From: Selaginella moellendorffii
Lineage: Eukaryota > Streptophyta > Lycopodiopsida > Selaginellales > Selaginellaceae
DNA length: 64,000 nucleotides
Direction of reading: 5' to 3'
Assembly (NCBI RefSeq): GCF_000143415.4
Contig: NW_003314292.1
Coordinates: 1,439,666-1,503,665 of the forward strand
The notes below the pieces were generated by a model. The model saw only the letters and a program-made list of their open reading frames with translations. It ran no database searches and had not been told where the DNA came from. The translations under genes and the position numbers were made by a program. Positions 45,955 to 58,830 of the stretch are shown in pieces (positions within the stretch are counted from its first letter, which is position 1; each line of letters begins with the position of its first letter).

Positions 45955-46320
45955 GCCATTACACACCCCTTTAATCAGTTGGGTTTAGGGTAGGATTGTA
46001 ATATTATTGTTTAATTTTCGTGGGCAGAAATATTTTGAAAGAATATTTAACATGGTGGATCTAAAGGAAGATAATAAACCCTAAGAAAAAGACTATGGTG
46101 ACAGGAAGGTGACTTAAAGATGATTGCAATTATTTCTTGGCGAGGGGAAAATTGTTAAGCACCAAGTTAGGATAATAGGATAAAAAAAGGACTTTACAAT
46201 CAAATAATCACCCCTTTAACCAGTTAGGTTAAGGTGTAAAAAATAGAATCATACTCCCAGGCTCCATCATGTGGTTCCTGAGCAGTGACACAAAACAATC
46301 TTACTCTTGTTCTTGATAGC
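45955..46320. mobile_element. AT-rich insertion, possible small transposon remnant
   Basis: About 370 bases without coding potential, present after NUP85 copies 4 and 5 only (the second at about 51180-51540, shortened at its left). It has an internal direct repeat around CACCCCTTTAA(C/T)CAGTTRGGTT at 45965 and 46210. In the second copy there is an extra ATAATAGGATAAAAAA repeat. No inverted ends or target duplication could be fixed by eye. Confidence 0.3.
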
Positions 46321-47068
46321 TTGGCATAAATTCTCTCTGTCCAAAAATCACTAGCTGATTCTCAGCGTGCAACAAATGTAGTTGCTCCACCACGATTGCT
46401 GCTGCTTAGTCACCACCACTACCACTGCTACCAGCGCCACTGCTAAACTTTGGCGAGGGGTTTCTAACATTCTCGATGGCTTTCATCAGGACGTTGCTAT
46501 TGGTATGCTTGGGTGGTGGCATCAATAAAACAGATGCATGCAACACCTCCCTATCCTGCCTTGGCAATCTCAGACAAGTGCAAACAAGATTTTGCTACTC
46601 TCCCCTAACAGTGTGATTTCACCCTGTTGACGTTCACGGCCCATTTCCTTCACCATCAATTCTCCAAAGGGTTTTTAAAGTTGTGAAAGTTGACTTAGTG
46701 GACCTGTGGTTTTCCACAAGCACTCTACCCAGAGCAATGTACGGCAGTTTATCATGCCCTAAAAGCATATGCGTAAAGAATATGATACCTGATTTTCTTG
46801 ATATTGGGACTACTGCATGGCGTTTTCTGTTCGGTGTAAATGCGTTTAACTCGTTTTCTGCACTAAACTAATCTTTCAGAACGCTCAATCCACCTAATCA
46901 CCTTTTGTTTTTTAACCTGCAGTTTTGGAGGTATATGTATGACAAAGTCATGCACGATGAGTCAAGCTATACTTCATTTTGGGATAAACATGTTTTGTGC
47001 ACTAAACTAACCCATTTACCCCATTAGTCTTCTTCTGGTGTACATACCTCTTCTGAAGGTGAATTGCA

Positions 47069-48063
47069 ATGGCAACCATGGCGACAATGCAGGGAGCCTT
47101 GGTGACATTGAGGCGAATTTTGATTTCAGCAAGGTAAAGTGGAACCTGTCTTGCCCAAAGCAGTGCTTAACTCCTTGTGGAATGCTCCAGATTGATGTGC
47201 GTTCCAAGAGTTCTGAGGATTACCTCCACACCAACCTGGCACCATCGTTTGGGACATTGAATGCAGAAACAGTGAAGAAGATGGATGAGGTTCTCAAAGT
47301 TTGCATCTCGGGAACCACAGACCTTCTAGCCAAAGTGCCACCGAAAGAGCGAACTTGGGAGAAGGTCAACTCCACGTTCATGCAAAATCCCCTGGTTGAG
47401 CCAATGGGCGATGGAGTTAGCAGAGCTGACCAGTTTCTCAACAAAAGCTCTAGCGACTTCAAGATTGACAGGTCACCGGACCCAGCTACTGTGAAAGCGG
47501 TAAAAGAGTCATGTATTATGGAAGAGCTCTATTAACCTTTGCGGCCTTCTCTCGTCACAGGTTCAGGTCTGGTTTGTGAATCTCATCGCAGATGAGGACG
47601 TCCTGAAATCAACCAAGATCGACATTAAAGTTGTTGGGGAAATTGTTGCTTAGTCAGGGGTGACCATTACCAGCTTTGAAAATTTCTTTGCCAAGCATGA
47701 GCACCACGAGAAGACCATAATTGACATCGGGGTCTTAAGGTACCCTGATATGCAAAACCCGTACTTCAAGGTTTGTGCCCAGGCTGCCTTTTGTATTTCA
47801 GTCACAGCTCATGCTTATGAGTACAGGTGTACCGCATCAAACTCTTTGTTTGGTCTGATAGCAACCGTATTGTGTTCCATCAGGAGGATTCCAATGGCAT
47901 CATTGGAGGTGAGGTGTCTAATGTAAACCACTGAAGACTGCACGCTCCTTTTGTTCTATTTGCAGAGTTCACCTTCCGTAAGTTTAAGCCGCGCAAGGAG
48001 CTCATTGACAAGATGAACCCAGACGCCAAAAAGAAGGCTGTGGAAGACATCTTTGGTTTCTAA
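47069..48063 (+). pseudogene. Family X, copy 4: broken
   Basis: A 19-base deletion after GGGAGCC (about 47097) shifts the frame in exon 1. A TAG replaces CAG at about 47650 in exon 2 (VA-stop-SG). A 12-base in-frame deletion near the end removes AADN-type residues. Splice sites are kept. Confidence 0.85.
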
Positions 48064-49169
48064 TATCTAAATTGAGCCAAAGATGCCTCAAGCTAAAACA
48101 TCTTTCTAAATACATGACCTACTTGAAAATAACAGCTATCTATTGTCTTTATATTTTTTAATCTCAATTTCTGAAAAGAGACAATCAGGGAAACAAAGAC
48201 TTGATATACAAACTACAATAAAAGTAATAAATATCTAAAACCTAGATGCTTTGGATTCCAAGTACTTTTGTCAATGTTGCAAACTTTTGCCTTTGAAACG
48301 TGATGATAAATTTATCTCTGTCTATATACTGTTTATAGTCTTGTGGTGCCCATCAAGAAGCATAAATATTCTTTGTGATATATTACTAAAACGAAACAGG
48401 ACAGTTTGCCATGTGAAGATCATTATCATTGTCTCGTTGGTCTTTGTAGATTCTTCGTGCTCAAGGTTACCACAAGTTAGCCAGGGACACCCTCAATCAG
48501 CCCTAAGCCGAGTTGATGGCTTAGTCGTGAGTGCCATTTGGCTCTCCATCTTGCTGGATTTTCCCATCCTGTCGCTTTGATGCAAACGACTCCAGGAACA
48601 CTGTCGCAATAATATTGTAGAAATGGATTTTGACAAGGAACAGAACTTCGAAAATAGAACTTTAGAGAATGCTACTTGGAACAAGGCAAAGGGAGGCCCA
48701 CAAAACCGTCGAGCTTTTCCTCCCCCTCTAACTCACGAACTTTGTCACAAGCACATTGTAAGTTTTCTTTTGCAAATGCTTACGTACTGATCAGTAGGCG
48801 TGACATCTCCTGCTATAGGGTCGAGTTTTTAGGATCCTAGAAATCTACTCCAGGACAAGACGATCAAGACGTTAATACAGTTGTAATTTTTTTAAATTAA
48901 TAAGCTAAATGCGCGAATCTTTCCAAAACAGCAACGTCACTTTGGTCTTTTCTTAGTTTCTTGTCCAGCTGAGAACAGAGGTTTGTCTAGCTCAAGCATG
49001 AGTTTCTAAATGAATACGTCCTGCGTTCTGACATGGTTGAATTATCCTTGCTCATATTTACGACCAGTAAACATTACATAATCAACGGCTACTTTGATTT
49101 TCTTCCTCTCGCAGCAAGGTGGTCCCTTCGTACTCGGTGCTCGCTCCCTCCTCGCCTGCCAAATACCTC

Positions 49170-51019
49170 CCTGGTATGGAAGTCCTGGTGTTGCCGTAGG
49201 TTTTAAGCCTGACTTTTCTAAGGTTTGATGTGGTTGCAGCAAAGTTTTTAGTTTCTCAGATTTTATTACATGCAGGCGAGGGAAAAATGGCGAAGTCAGG
49301 TTTCCAAGCTTGAAAATAGTGTGTTTTGGGCGGAATGCAACCACCGTGGGACGCTTCTTGGTCTTAAGAAGCTAATACAGGTGCTATTGGGAAACGTTGA
49401 TGTTCTACAGCTCTCTACGTTTCACTGGATGGAGCTGCTGGTGGCGCATTTCCTACATCTGATACCTTTTTCTTTGGTATGTATGAACTGTGTAGTGTGC
49501 TAAGTTCACTTGCAATTATCGGGTGCAGGTCTTAGATGGAATGCGTAGCATAGCTTCCAAGTGCAAAGGATTGAAAAGTTCTGGGGACGAAGACCTTCAA
49601 GAACTTTTATCTGCAATTATCAGCAACGACACCGAGGTAAATGCTCTTCCCAGTACTATACAGATACTCTTTGCGAAGTGTACGAAGGTTTTCAATGCCT
49701 GGTAAGAACTTCTCATGTCGAATATTTATATAAATTTTCTATCAGGATGATGGCGCATGTTGATGATCTCCTGATAGCAAAAGGGGAGGACGTTCGATCT
49801 CTTCTTGAAGAAGACAGGCAAACTCTAGGCGGCTTGAGCTTGAAAGAACTCCATCGTTTGGTTTATTCTCAAGTACTGTCTTCGCACAGCTTAACCTGGC
49901 AGGTATATCGTTGATTTCTTTGTTCTTGATGTTTGTCTAACAATTATCTCAGCTAGCACCTGTTTACCTCGCGGCTTGCCCAAAGCAAGGCCTGGGAATG
50001 CTTGAAGCTCTCCTAATGAAGCAGAGTTGTTCCAATCAGAAACTGGCATTGAAGGTTGGTCTTGGTGTGACGTTTTCTTGAATCTTAATGTGAATTTTGT
50101 GCAACAGGCACTAGAGATATGCCGCCTCTATGAACCTGATACCGTGAGCACAGCCATCGCCAGGGTTTAGTATCCTCTTCCTTTCCAGGCTTGGGGTTCT
50201 CACCTGTGTTTTATGTCTTCCAGGCTGTTGGTGTTCATAGTTTAAAGCATGGAAAGAAGGGCCAAGGGATAATGTGGCTTCAATTGGCCCGAGACGAGCA
50301 GAGGCTTTCTACTCTTGCGGATAGCTTTTGAACACAATAACGTCTGGTGAAGCTGATAGTCTGGATAATCTCGAGGTAGCAGTCTTACGTTTTATTTGAT
50401 ACACGCACACTTTTAACGCTCTTTTCCCGTGCCAGCATTTTGAGGGTCTCTGTGACATCCTTGGCTCGGGAGCAACGAAGCATCAAGGCCTGTCGTTCCT
50501 AGCAAGGTACTCACTTCATACAGTTGCAAAACTATCCGGAGCTCACTTCCAACTTCACGCAGGTACAAAAGCTTTAAGGCAGCGCTGCAAAACATCAGAG
50601 ATCTGCGTTGTAGGGAGGCTTCCTACACCCGAACGGATTGGTAACCTGGAGAAGAGAAGTCACCGCTGCTCTGCCAAGTGCAGCGAGGTTTTCGTAAAAC
50701 CCCGGCTTGCAGCTTCTAAAATCTGGAACCTTTCCACGTAAATTCTGGCTGTCCTTGCTCCAAGAATCGGTATGGAGCTGTTCTCACGTCTCGTTTACAC
50801 TCTAAACTTCGGATCGATCAGATGGAGCTGCTGGAATGGCCGGAGCAAGTGCTGGTTAGCGAGTCCGAAACAAACACTCTACTCTGCTGCCTCCAGGAAC
50901 TCTTCCTCGCCAGGGACCGCCTAGAGAACGACATCCTAGGCACCGCAGAGCCTGGCGCTGTGGATCGCCTGAGATTGGCACTGGCATCCAACTTGGGCCG
51001 TGCCATCTTGCAAAGCTGA
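49170..51019 (+). pseudogene. NUP85 3' fragment, copy 5, with a micro-inversion
   Basis: This begins at the Y/exon 7 joint and contains all later exons to 18. Exon 14 is frameshifted near 50322 (GCGGATAGCTTTTGAAC instead of GCGGATCAGATTTTGAAC), and 65 bases across exon 16 and its intron are inverted. Confidence 0.85.
50630..50694 (-). repeat. 65-base micro-inversion in NUP85 exon 16
   Basis: Read on the minus strand this piece gives CGAAAACCTCGCTGCACTTG, then GCAGAGCAGCGGTGAC and on to AATCCGTTCG, the normal exon 16 end and intron start of the other copies. The flanks are in normal orientation. Confidence 0.9.
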
Positions 51020-51844
51020 TCGTTTCTACGAAGGTAGGAAGGATTTCTTCTTGAACTGTACAATTCAGAAGCGTGAGTCTAATTAAGCAAATAGTTTGAC
51101 CGTAAAACTTCGCTAAAAGTCAATTTTTAGTCAACACAGTCTTCAGTTATTGGAAGTGTTAGCTTTTCATTGGTTTTCAATGAATATAATTGTTTAATTT
51201 TCGTGGGCAGAAATATTCTGAAAGAATATTTAACATGGTGGATCTAAAGGAAGATAATAAACTCTAAGAAAAAGACTATGGTGACAGGAAGGTGACTTAA
51301 AGATGATTGCAATTATTTCTTGGCGAGGGGAAAATTGTTAAGCACCAAGTTAGGATAATAGGATAAAAAAACATTGTTACACACCAGATCAAAATAATAG
51401 GATAAAAAAGGGACTTTACAATCAAATAATCACCCCTTTAACCAGTTAGGTTAAAGTGTAAAAAATAGAATCATACTCCCAGGCTCCATCATGTGGTTCC
51501 TGAGCAGTGACACAAAACAATCCTACTCTTGTTCTTGATAGCTTGGCATAAATTCTCTCTGTCCAAAAATCACTAGCTAATTCTTAGCGTGCAACAAATG
51601 TAGTTGCTCCACCACGATCGCTGCTGCTTATGCCGGTTGTCACCACCACTACCACTGCTACCAGCGCCACTGCTAAACTTTGGCAAGGGGTTTCTAACAT
51701 TCTCAATGGCTTTCATCAGGACGTTGCTATTGGTATGCTTGGGTGGTGGCATCAATAAAACAGATGCATGCAACACCTCTTTATCCTGCCTTGGAAGTCA
51801 GGCTCCCAATCTCAGACAAGTGCAAACAAGCTTTCGCTTTCGCA

Positions 51845-52007
51845 TGAGGTGTCTAATGTAAACCACTGAAGACTGCACGCTCCTTTTGTTCTATTTGCAG
51901 AGTTCACCTTCCGTAAGTTTAAGCCGCGCAAGTAGACCATTGACGAGATGAACCCAGACGCCAAAAAGAAGGCTGTGGAAGCTGCAGATAACATCTTTGG
52001 TTTCTAA
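51845..52007 (+). pseudogene. Family X, copy 5: last-exon fragment
   Basis: Only the third intron and exon 4 of X remain, joined directly to spacer sequence. A TAG replaces GAG in the RKFKPRKE motif. Confidence 0.85.
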
Positions 52008-53099
52008 TATCTAAATTGAGCCAAAGATACCTCAAGCTAAAACATCTTTCTAAATACATGACCTACTTGAAAATAACAGCTATCTATTGTCTTTATATTT
52101 TTTAATCTTAATTTCTGAAAAGAGACAATCAGGGAAACAAAGACTTGATATACAAACTACAATAAAAGTAATAAATATCTAAAACCTAGATGCTTTGGAT
52201 TCCAAGTACTTTTGCCTTCCAGTGGAACATTGAAACGTGATGATAAATTTATCTCTGTCTATATACTGTTTATAGTCTTGTGGTGCCCATCAAGAAGCAT
52301 AAGTATTCTTTGTGATATATTAATAAAACGAAACAGGACAGTTTGCCATGTGAAGATCATTATCATTGTCTCGTTGGTCTTTGTAGATTCTTCGTGCTCA
52401 AGGTTACCACAAGTTAGCCAGCCTCAATCAGCCCTAAGCCGAGTTGATGGCTTAGTCGTGAGTGCCATTTGGCTCTCCATCTTGCTGGATTTTCCCATCC
52501 TGTCGCTTTGATGCAAACGACCCCAGGAACACTGTCGCAATAATATTGTAGAAATGGATTTTGACAAGGAACAGAACTTCGAAAATAGAACTTTAGAGAA
52601 TGCTACTTGGAACAAGGCAAAGGGAGGCCCACCAAACCGTCGAGCTTTTCCTCCCCCTCTAACTCACGAACTTTGTCACCAGCACATTGTAAGTTTTCTT
52701 TTGCAAATGCTTACGTACTGATCAGTAGGCGTGACATCTCCTGTTATAGGGTCGAGTTTTTAGGATCCTAGAAATCTACTCCAGGACAAGACGATCAAGA
52801 CGTTAATACAGTTGTAATTTTTTTAAATTAATAAGCTAAATGCGCGAATCTTTCCAAAACAGCAACGTCACTTTGGTCTTTTCTTAGTTTCTTGTCCAGC
52901 TGAGAACAGAGGTTTGTCTAGCTCAAGCATGAGTTTCTAAATGAATACGTCCTGCGTTCTGACATGGTTGAATTATCCTTGCTCATACTTACGACCAGTA
53001 AACATTACATAATCAACGGCTACTTTGATTTTCTTTCTCTCGCAGCAAGGTGGTCCCTTCGTACTCGGTGCTCGCTCCCTCCTCGCCTGCCAAATACCT

Positions 53100-53933
53100 C
53101 CCTGGTATGGAAGTCCTGGTGTTGCCGTAGGTTTTAAGCCTGACTTTTCTAAGGTTTGATGTGGTTGCAGCAAAGTTTTTAGTTTCTCAGATTTTATTAC
53201 ATGCAGGCGAGGGAAAAATGGCGAAGTCAGGTTTCCAAGCTTGAAAATAGTGTGTTTTGGGCGGAATGCAACCACCGTGGGACGCTTCTTGGTCTTAAGA
53301 AGCTAATACAGGTGCTATTGGGAAACGTTGATATTCTACAGCTCTCTACAATTCACTGGATGGAGCTGCTGGTGGCGCATTTCCTACATCTGATACCTTT
53401 TTCTTTGGTATGTATGAACTGTGTAGTGTGCTAAGTTCACTTGCAATTATCGGGTGCAGGTCTTAATGCGTAGCATAGCTTCCAAGTGCAAAGGATTGAA
53501 AAGTTCTGGGGATGAAGACCTTCAAGAACTTTTATCTGCAATTATCAGCAACGACACCGAGGTAAATGCTCTTCCCAGTACTATACAGATACTCTTTGCA
53601 AAGTGTACGAAGGTTTTCAATGCCTGGTAAGAACTTCTCATGTCGAATATTTATATAAATTTTCTATCAGGATGATGGCGCATGTTAATGATCTCCTGAT
53701 AGCAAAAGGGGAGGACGTTCGATCTCTTCTTGAAGAAGACCTTGACAGAACTCCATCGTTTGGTTTATTCTCAAGTACTGTCTTCGCACAGCTTAACCTG
53801 GCATTGATTTCCTTCTTCTTGATGTCTAAACCGGCTAGAGAACGACATCCTAAGCACCGCAGAGCCTGGCGCTGTGGATTGCCTGAGATTGGCACTGGCA
53901 TCCAACTTGGGCCGTGCCATCTTGCAAAGCTGA
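53100..53933 (+). pseudogene. NUP85 3' fragment, copy 6
   Basis: The same plan as copy 3: it starts at the exon 7 joint, has the DLDRTPSFG deletion in exon 11, and loses exons 12-17 so that exon 11 runs into exon 18. Unlike copy 3 it still has exon 10. It also has a six-base loss at the exon 9 start (GTCTTAATGCG). Confidence 0.85.
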
Positions 53934-54849
53934 TCGTTTCTTCGTTGTCAAACAAAGGTAGGATTTCTTCTTGAACTGTACAATTCAGAAGCGTGAGTCT
54001 AATTGAGCAAATAGTTTGACCGTAGAACTTCGCTAAAAGTCAATATTTAGTCAACATAGTCTTCTGTCACTGAGAATGTTAGCTTTTCATTCATTTTCAT
54101 ACTTGAACTCAGCAATTAATCTATACACATGTACGGCTACGTTGATTTGTTAGTCACCCTCAGAACCAAGCACTACTACACCAGCGTCCTAGTCTTGGGC
54201 ACCCGAAGCATCTCACGCCTGCCTTGGATGGATACAAGCCGGGCTCCCAATCTCGGACAAGCCCAATCAAGCTTTTGCTACTCTTGCAAAAGGCCCCAGA
54301 CCAGCGCATGAAACGAGTGTGTGATTTCACCCTGTTGACGTTCACGGCCCTTTTCATTTCACCACTCTCCGAGACGATGCTGTGAAACTTGACTTAGTGG
54401 ACCTGTGGTTTTCCACAAGCGCTGGTTCCTTTGCGATGCGATGCGGTTCCAGCGACCGGCTGGGGCAAAGCCGTCTACGCATTTGGCGAGGAGAGGAAGA
54501 ATCCCAACAAGTTAAGTGGCGTTGGGTCAAGCTAGACTACTGCACCGAAGGAGGCTTGGCGTTTTGGACCGAACGTGTTTGGTGTAGATGCGTTTCCTGC
54601 ACCGAACTAGTTTTCTGCGCTAAACTAATCTTTCAGAACGCTCATCCAAATCACCTTTTGTTTTTTAACCGGGTATACCTGCAATTTTTGGAGGTATATG
54701 TATGACAAAGTCATGCAGCACGTGCTGCGATGATACTTCATTTTGGGATAAACATGTTTTGTGCACTAAACTAACTCATTTACCCCATTATAAAAAGTGA
54801 GTGTACATACCTCTTCTGGTGCACATACTTCTTCTGAAGGTGAATTGCA

Positions 54850-55873
54850 ATGGCAACCATGGCAACAATGCAGGGAGCCTTCGGTTCATTGAAGGAGATT
54901 GGTGACATTGTGGCGAATTTTGATTTCAGCAAGGTAAAGTTGAACCTGTCTTGCCCAAAGCAGTGCTTAACTCCTTGTGGAATGCTCCAGATTGATGTGC
55001 GTTCCAAGACTGCTGAGGATTACCTCCACACCAACCTGGCACCATCGTTTGGGGGATTGAATGCAGAAACAGTGAAGAAGATGGATGAGGTTCTCAAAGT
55101 TTGCATCTCGGGAACCACAGACCTTATAGCCAAAGTGGCACCGAAAGAGCGAACTTGGGAGAAGGTCAACTCCATGTTCATGCAAAATCCCCTGGTTGAG
55201 CCAATGGGCGATGGGATTAGCAGAGCTGACAAGTTTCTCAACAAAAGCTCTAGCAATTTCAGGATTGACGGGTCACCGGACCCAGCTATTGTGAAAGCGG
55301 TAATAGAATCATGTATTATGGAAGAGCTCTATTAACCTTTGCGGCCTTTTCTCGTCACAGGTTCAGGTCTGGTTTGTGAATCTCGTCGCAGATGAGGACG
55401 TCCTGAAATCAACCAAGATCGACATTAAAGTTCTTGGGGAAATTGTTGCTCAGTCAGGGGCGACCATTACCAGCTTTGAAAATTTCTTTGCCAAGCATGA
55501 GCACCACGAGAAGACCATAATTGACATCGGGGTCTTAAGGTACCCTGATATGCAAAACCCGTACTTCAAGGTTTGTGCCCAGGCTGCCCTTTGTATTTCA
55601 GTCACCGCTCACGTTTTTGAGTACAGGTGTACCGCATCAAACTCTTTGCTTGGTCTGATAGCAACCGTATTGTGTTCCATCAGGAGGATTCCAATGGCAT
55701 CATTGGAGGTGAGGTGTCTAATGTAAACCACTGAAAGACTGCACGCTCCTTTTGTTCTATTTGCAGAGTTCACCTTCCGTAAGTTTAAGCCGCGCAAGGA
55801 GGTCATTGACAAGATGAACCCAGACGCCAAAAGGAAGGCCGTGGAAGCTGCAGATAACATCTTTGGTTTCTAA
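54850..55873 (+). CDS. Family X, copy 6: intact 282-residue protein
   Basis: Exons 54850-55299, 55361-55570, 55627-55708 and 55767-55873, the same lengths and phases as copies 1 and 3. The protein starts MATMATMQGAFGSLKEIGDI and keeps the C-x3-C-x3-C motif and the strand-rich C-terminus. It has TDLIAKVAPKERTWE like copy 3 but LGEIVAQSG and KEVIDKMN...RKAVEAADN like copy 1, so it mixes features of both, suggesting gene conversion or an intermediate position. Confidence 0.7.
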
Positions 55874-56929
55874 TCCAAGATGCCTCAAGCTAAAACATCT
55901 TTCTAAATACATGACCTACTTGAACTATCTATTGTGTTTATAAAATAATCACAATCAGGGCATAGACAATAAAAGTAATAAATATCTAAAACCTAGATGC
56001 TTTGGATTCCAAGATGATAAGTTTATCTATATACTGTTTATAGTCTTGTGGTAGTCTTATGATATATTAATAAAACGAAACAGGACAGTATGCCATGTGT
56101 ATCATTGTCTTGTTGGTCTTTGTAAATTCTTCGCACTCAAGGTTACCACAAGTTAGCCAGGGACACCCTCAATCAGCTCTAAGCCGAGTTGATGGCTTGG
56201 TCGTGCGGCTGTGAGTGCCATTTGGCTCTCCATCTTGCCGTCGCTTTGATGCAAACGACCACAGGAACACTGTCGCAATAATATTGTAGAGCAACAAGGT
56301 CTCTCAGACAAGGGAATATCTAAATGGATTTTGACAAGGAACAGAACTTCGAGAATAGGACTGTAGAGAATGCTACTGGGCGTTTTTATTGTAAACGGCT
56401 TGGCACAGCGCAGCCAGTGCTGATGGAACAAGGCAAAGGGAGGCCCTCAAAACCGTCAAGCTTTACCTCCTTCTGTAACTCACGAACTTTGTCGCGAGCA
56501 CAATATAAGTTTTCTTTGGCAAATGCTTACATACTGATCAGTAGGCGTGACATCTCCTGCTATAGGGTCTAGTTTTTAGGATCCTAGAAATCTACTCCGG
56601 GAGACGTCAATACACCAACTTACAAAGAAAATTAATATTGCAGGTGCTTTTATGCTGCCAAAATTTGAGTTGTAAATTTTTTAAATTAGTTGTTCCGTGA
56701 AATCTAATAAGCTAAATGTGCGAATCTTTCCAAAACAGCAACTTCACTTTTTTCTTTTCTTTGTTTCTTGTCCAGCTGAGAACATATGAATAGTCCTGCG
56801 TTCTGACATGGTTGAATTATCCTTGCTCATATTTACATTAAGCAAATAGTTTGACCATGACCTTCTTAAAAGTCAATATTAGTCACATGGATTACATAAT
56901 CAATACACTTGTATACTTTGCTCTCGCTG

Positions 56930-58830
56930 CAAGGTGGTCCCTTCGTACTCGGTGCTCGCTCCCTCCTCACCTGCCAAATACCTCCCAACCTCAAGGCTGC
57001 TGCCAAACTCGTTGCGGGAGAACGCAATAACAGCTCTCCATGCTAGGCAAGAGCGTTCACTTCCACTGGCCACGCCTTCTGAAGATCAGCCAAGCCTCCC
57101 CACGACTCATATTGCAGTGGAGTAGAAGATGGAGGATGTTTCTGTCCTGCGTCGATACAAGTCGGGTTCTCCACGCATTAAGCTGGACCATCTTCCCTGG
57201 GTTCTGGGTGTACATCCTTCCGCCCTACGTCGAGGAAAGGAAAGACAAGCTTGATCTTGTCTCCAGCCTTGTAAATCTTGGTGGAGGGAACATCTTCCGT
57301 ACAAGCTCGCCCGCCTTGTTGCCCTGCTGACGGGGACGGCCAGCCAGCAGGCCCTCGTGATTTCTTCTTGATCAGAATGAGCATTGATATCTCTTCCAGG
57401 CACCGAGGAGATCCTGAAAGCCTGCTCGCTGTATATCGTCTGGGCCCGACGACGACGTGAAAGCTTTTCTATCCGACTTCGACGTCTCGACGTCGTGTCC
57501 CCCCTCCTTCCTCCATGGATGAGTTCTTCGATGTCACGAATGAGGCTGGGCGGTTTTCCACTTGCTTGGTTCCTTGGTGGCCGGGGAGGAGTACTTCGAC
57601 GCGACGGCAATGCAGTTCCAGCGAATCTGGGACCTGCTGAGAGATTGTGTGTCCCAAACGCTTATCGACGAAGGAGTCATCACGGAACTTCCATGATGGA
57701 AGTTCTTCAGCAAGTCGAATCGGCCGCGCAATATCATCATGGGCCGGGGAAAAAGCGCATTTGGCGAGGAGAGGAAGAATCCCCACAAGTTTGAGAAGGT
57801 GAAGGCCGAGCTCGCTGCGAAGATTATGGAACTCCCTCCGGCAATGTATCGGAAGCTCAAGATTATGATATGCTACGCAGCTGCAGGCCAGTTCGTCCAG
57901 TTTTTCATGCTGCAAGCAAGAAGCGTTGATTCACTGAGAAATCTCTGTTTTCTAACGTTCTTTTGGCGCAGGGAGTCCTCACGCCAGTGACTGACGTGCT
58001 GGATGTGACTAAGCACATACCGTTCAAGCTCTACTTCTTGTTGCTATGGCCGCTGAAACCCCGTGAGTGATGAACAAGCTCGCACCGATTCCGTACTGAC
58101 TAGATCGTTGCAGGCCTCCGCTTGATACGTTTGTTCTCCATGGTCACTGGGAAATCAAGCTCACGCTCGAGGGCGCTGTGAAGAGAATCGTAGACTTCGA
58201 AGCGTATTCTTGCAAACACGAGGTCTGTCTTGCCGGCCTCGAGGCCGCTTACATCGCTGCCATAGAAGGTGGCGGACATATGATCAGTAGCGTGTTCGGG
58301 CCTACACTTGAGTCCAAGGAGGTACAACTCATGCGCGAGGTGACTCTCACTGCCATCCCGAAGCACATGTAGGTTCTGATATCTCGGAATCATCAGAACG
58401 ATCTTCTTCATCAGACAGTAGCAGCGGCAGTGGCGGCAGGAGGAGAAAGAGAGCGAGATTTGCGACGGTCACCAAGAGCACGGAAGCGATCAAGGAGATG
58501 AAGGCGGTCTATGAGGTGGAAACTCTACCACTCTGTGTGATGAAATATCCCGACAATGAGGAGGACATGCGCGACATGGCATATGGAGTTTTGCGAGGAT
58601 TGAAAGCTTTGCACAAAGCTGGTAAGCTTTCTTAATTTTCTTTTCTTCTGTCTTTCGGTCTTAGTGTCTGTCTCATCCTGGTTTGTAAACTTCCAGGCTT
58701 GGTGCACAAGATCATGTATGACAAGAAGTACTTGCTGATCGATCTCAGCAAGAATGAAGAAGTGCCAGCGTTTCAATTTAAAGGCTGGATCGCGACAAGG
58801 CTGGAGGCCGACTGGCGCTACGTGATTTAA
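56930..58830 (+). pseudogene. Family Y, copy 2: kinase-like protein, broken
   Basis: A copy of 30370-32239, slightly more complete: it has KDKLDLVSSLVNLGGGN near 57245 and EAIKEMKAVYEVETLPLC near 58480, where copy 1 has a deletion. The C-lobe-like end reads DMAYGVLRGLKALHKAGLVH, then KKYLLIDLSKNEE and GWIATRLEADW, with the catalytic Asp absent. It shares with copy 1 the stop just before the Ser/Asp-rich linker (about 58368) and the GC-AG intron at about 57919-57971. The shared stop suggests either an unseen intron or an already broken parent. Confidence 0.55.

Noticed and set aside
47038-47535. Alternative upstream start that restores the X copy 4 frame
   Set aside because: The first codon is GTG, not ATG, and the TAG in exon 2 still ends the protein.
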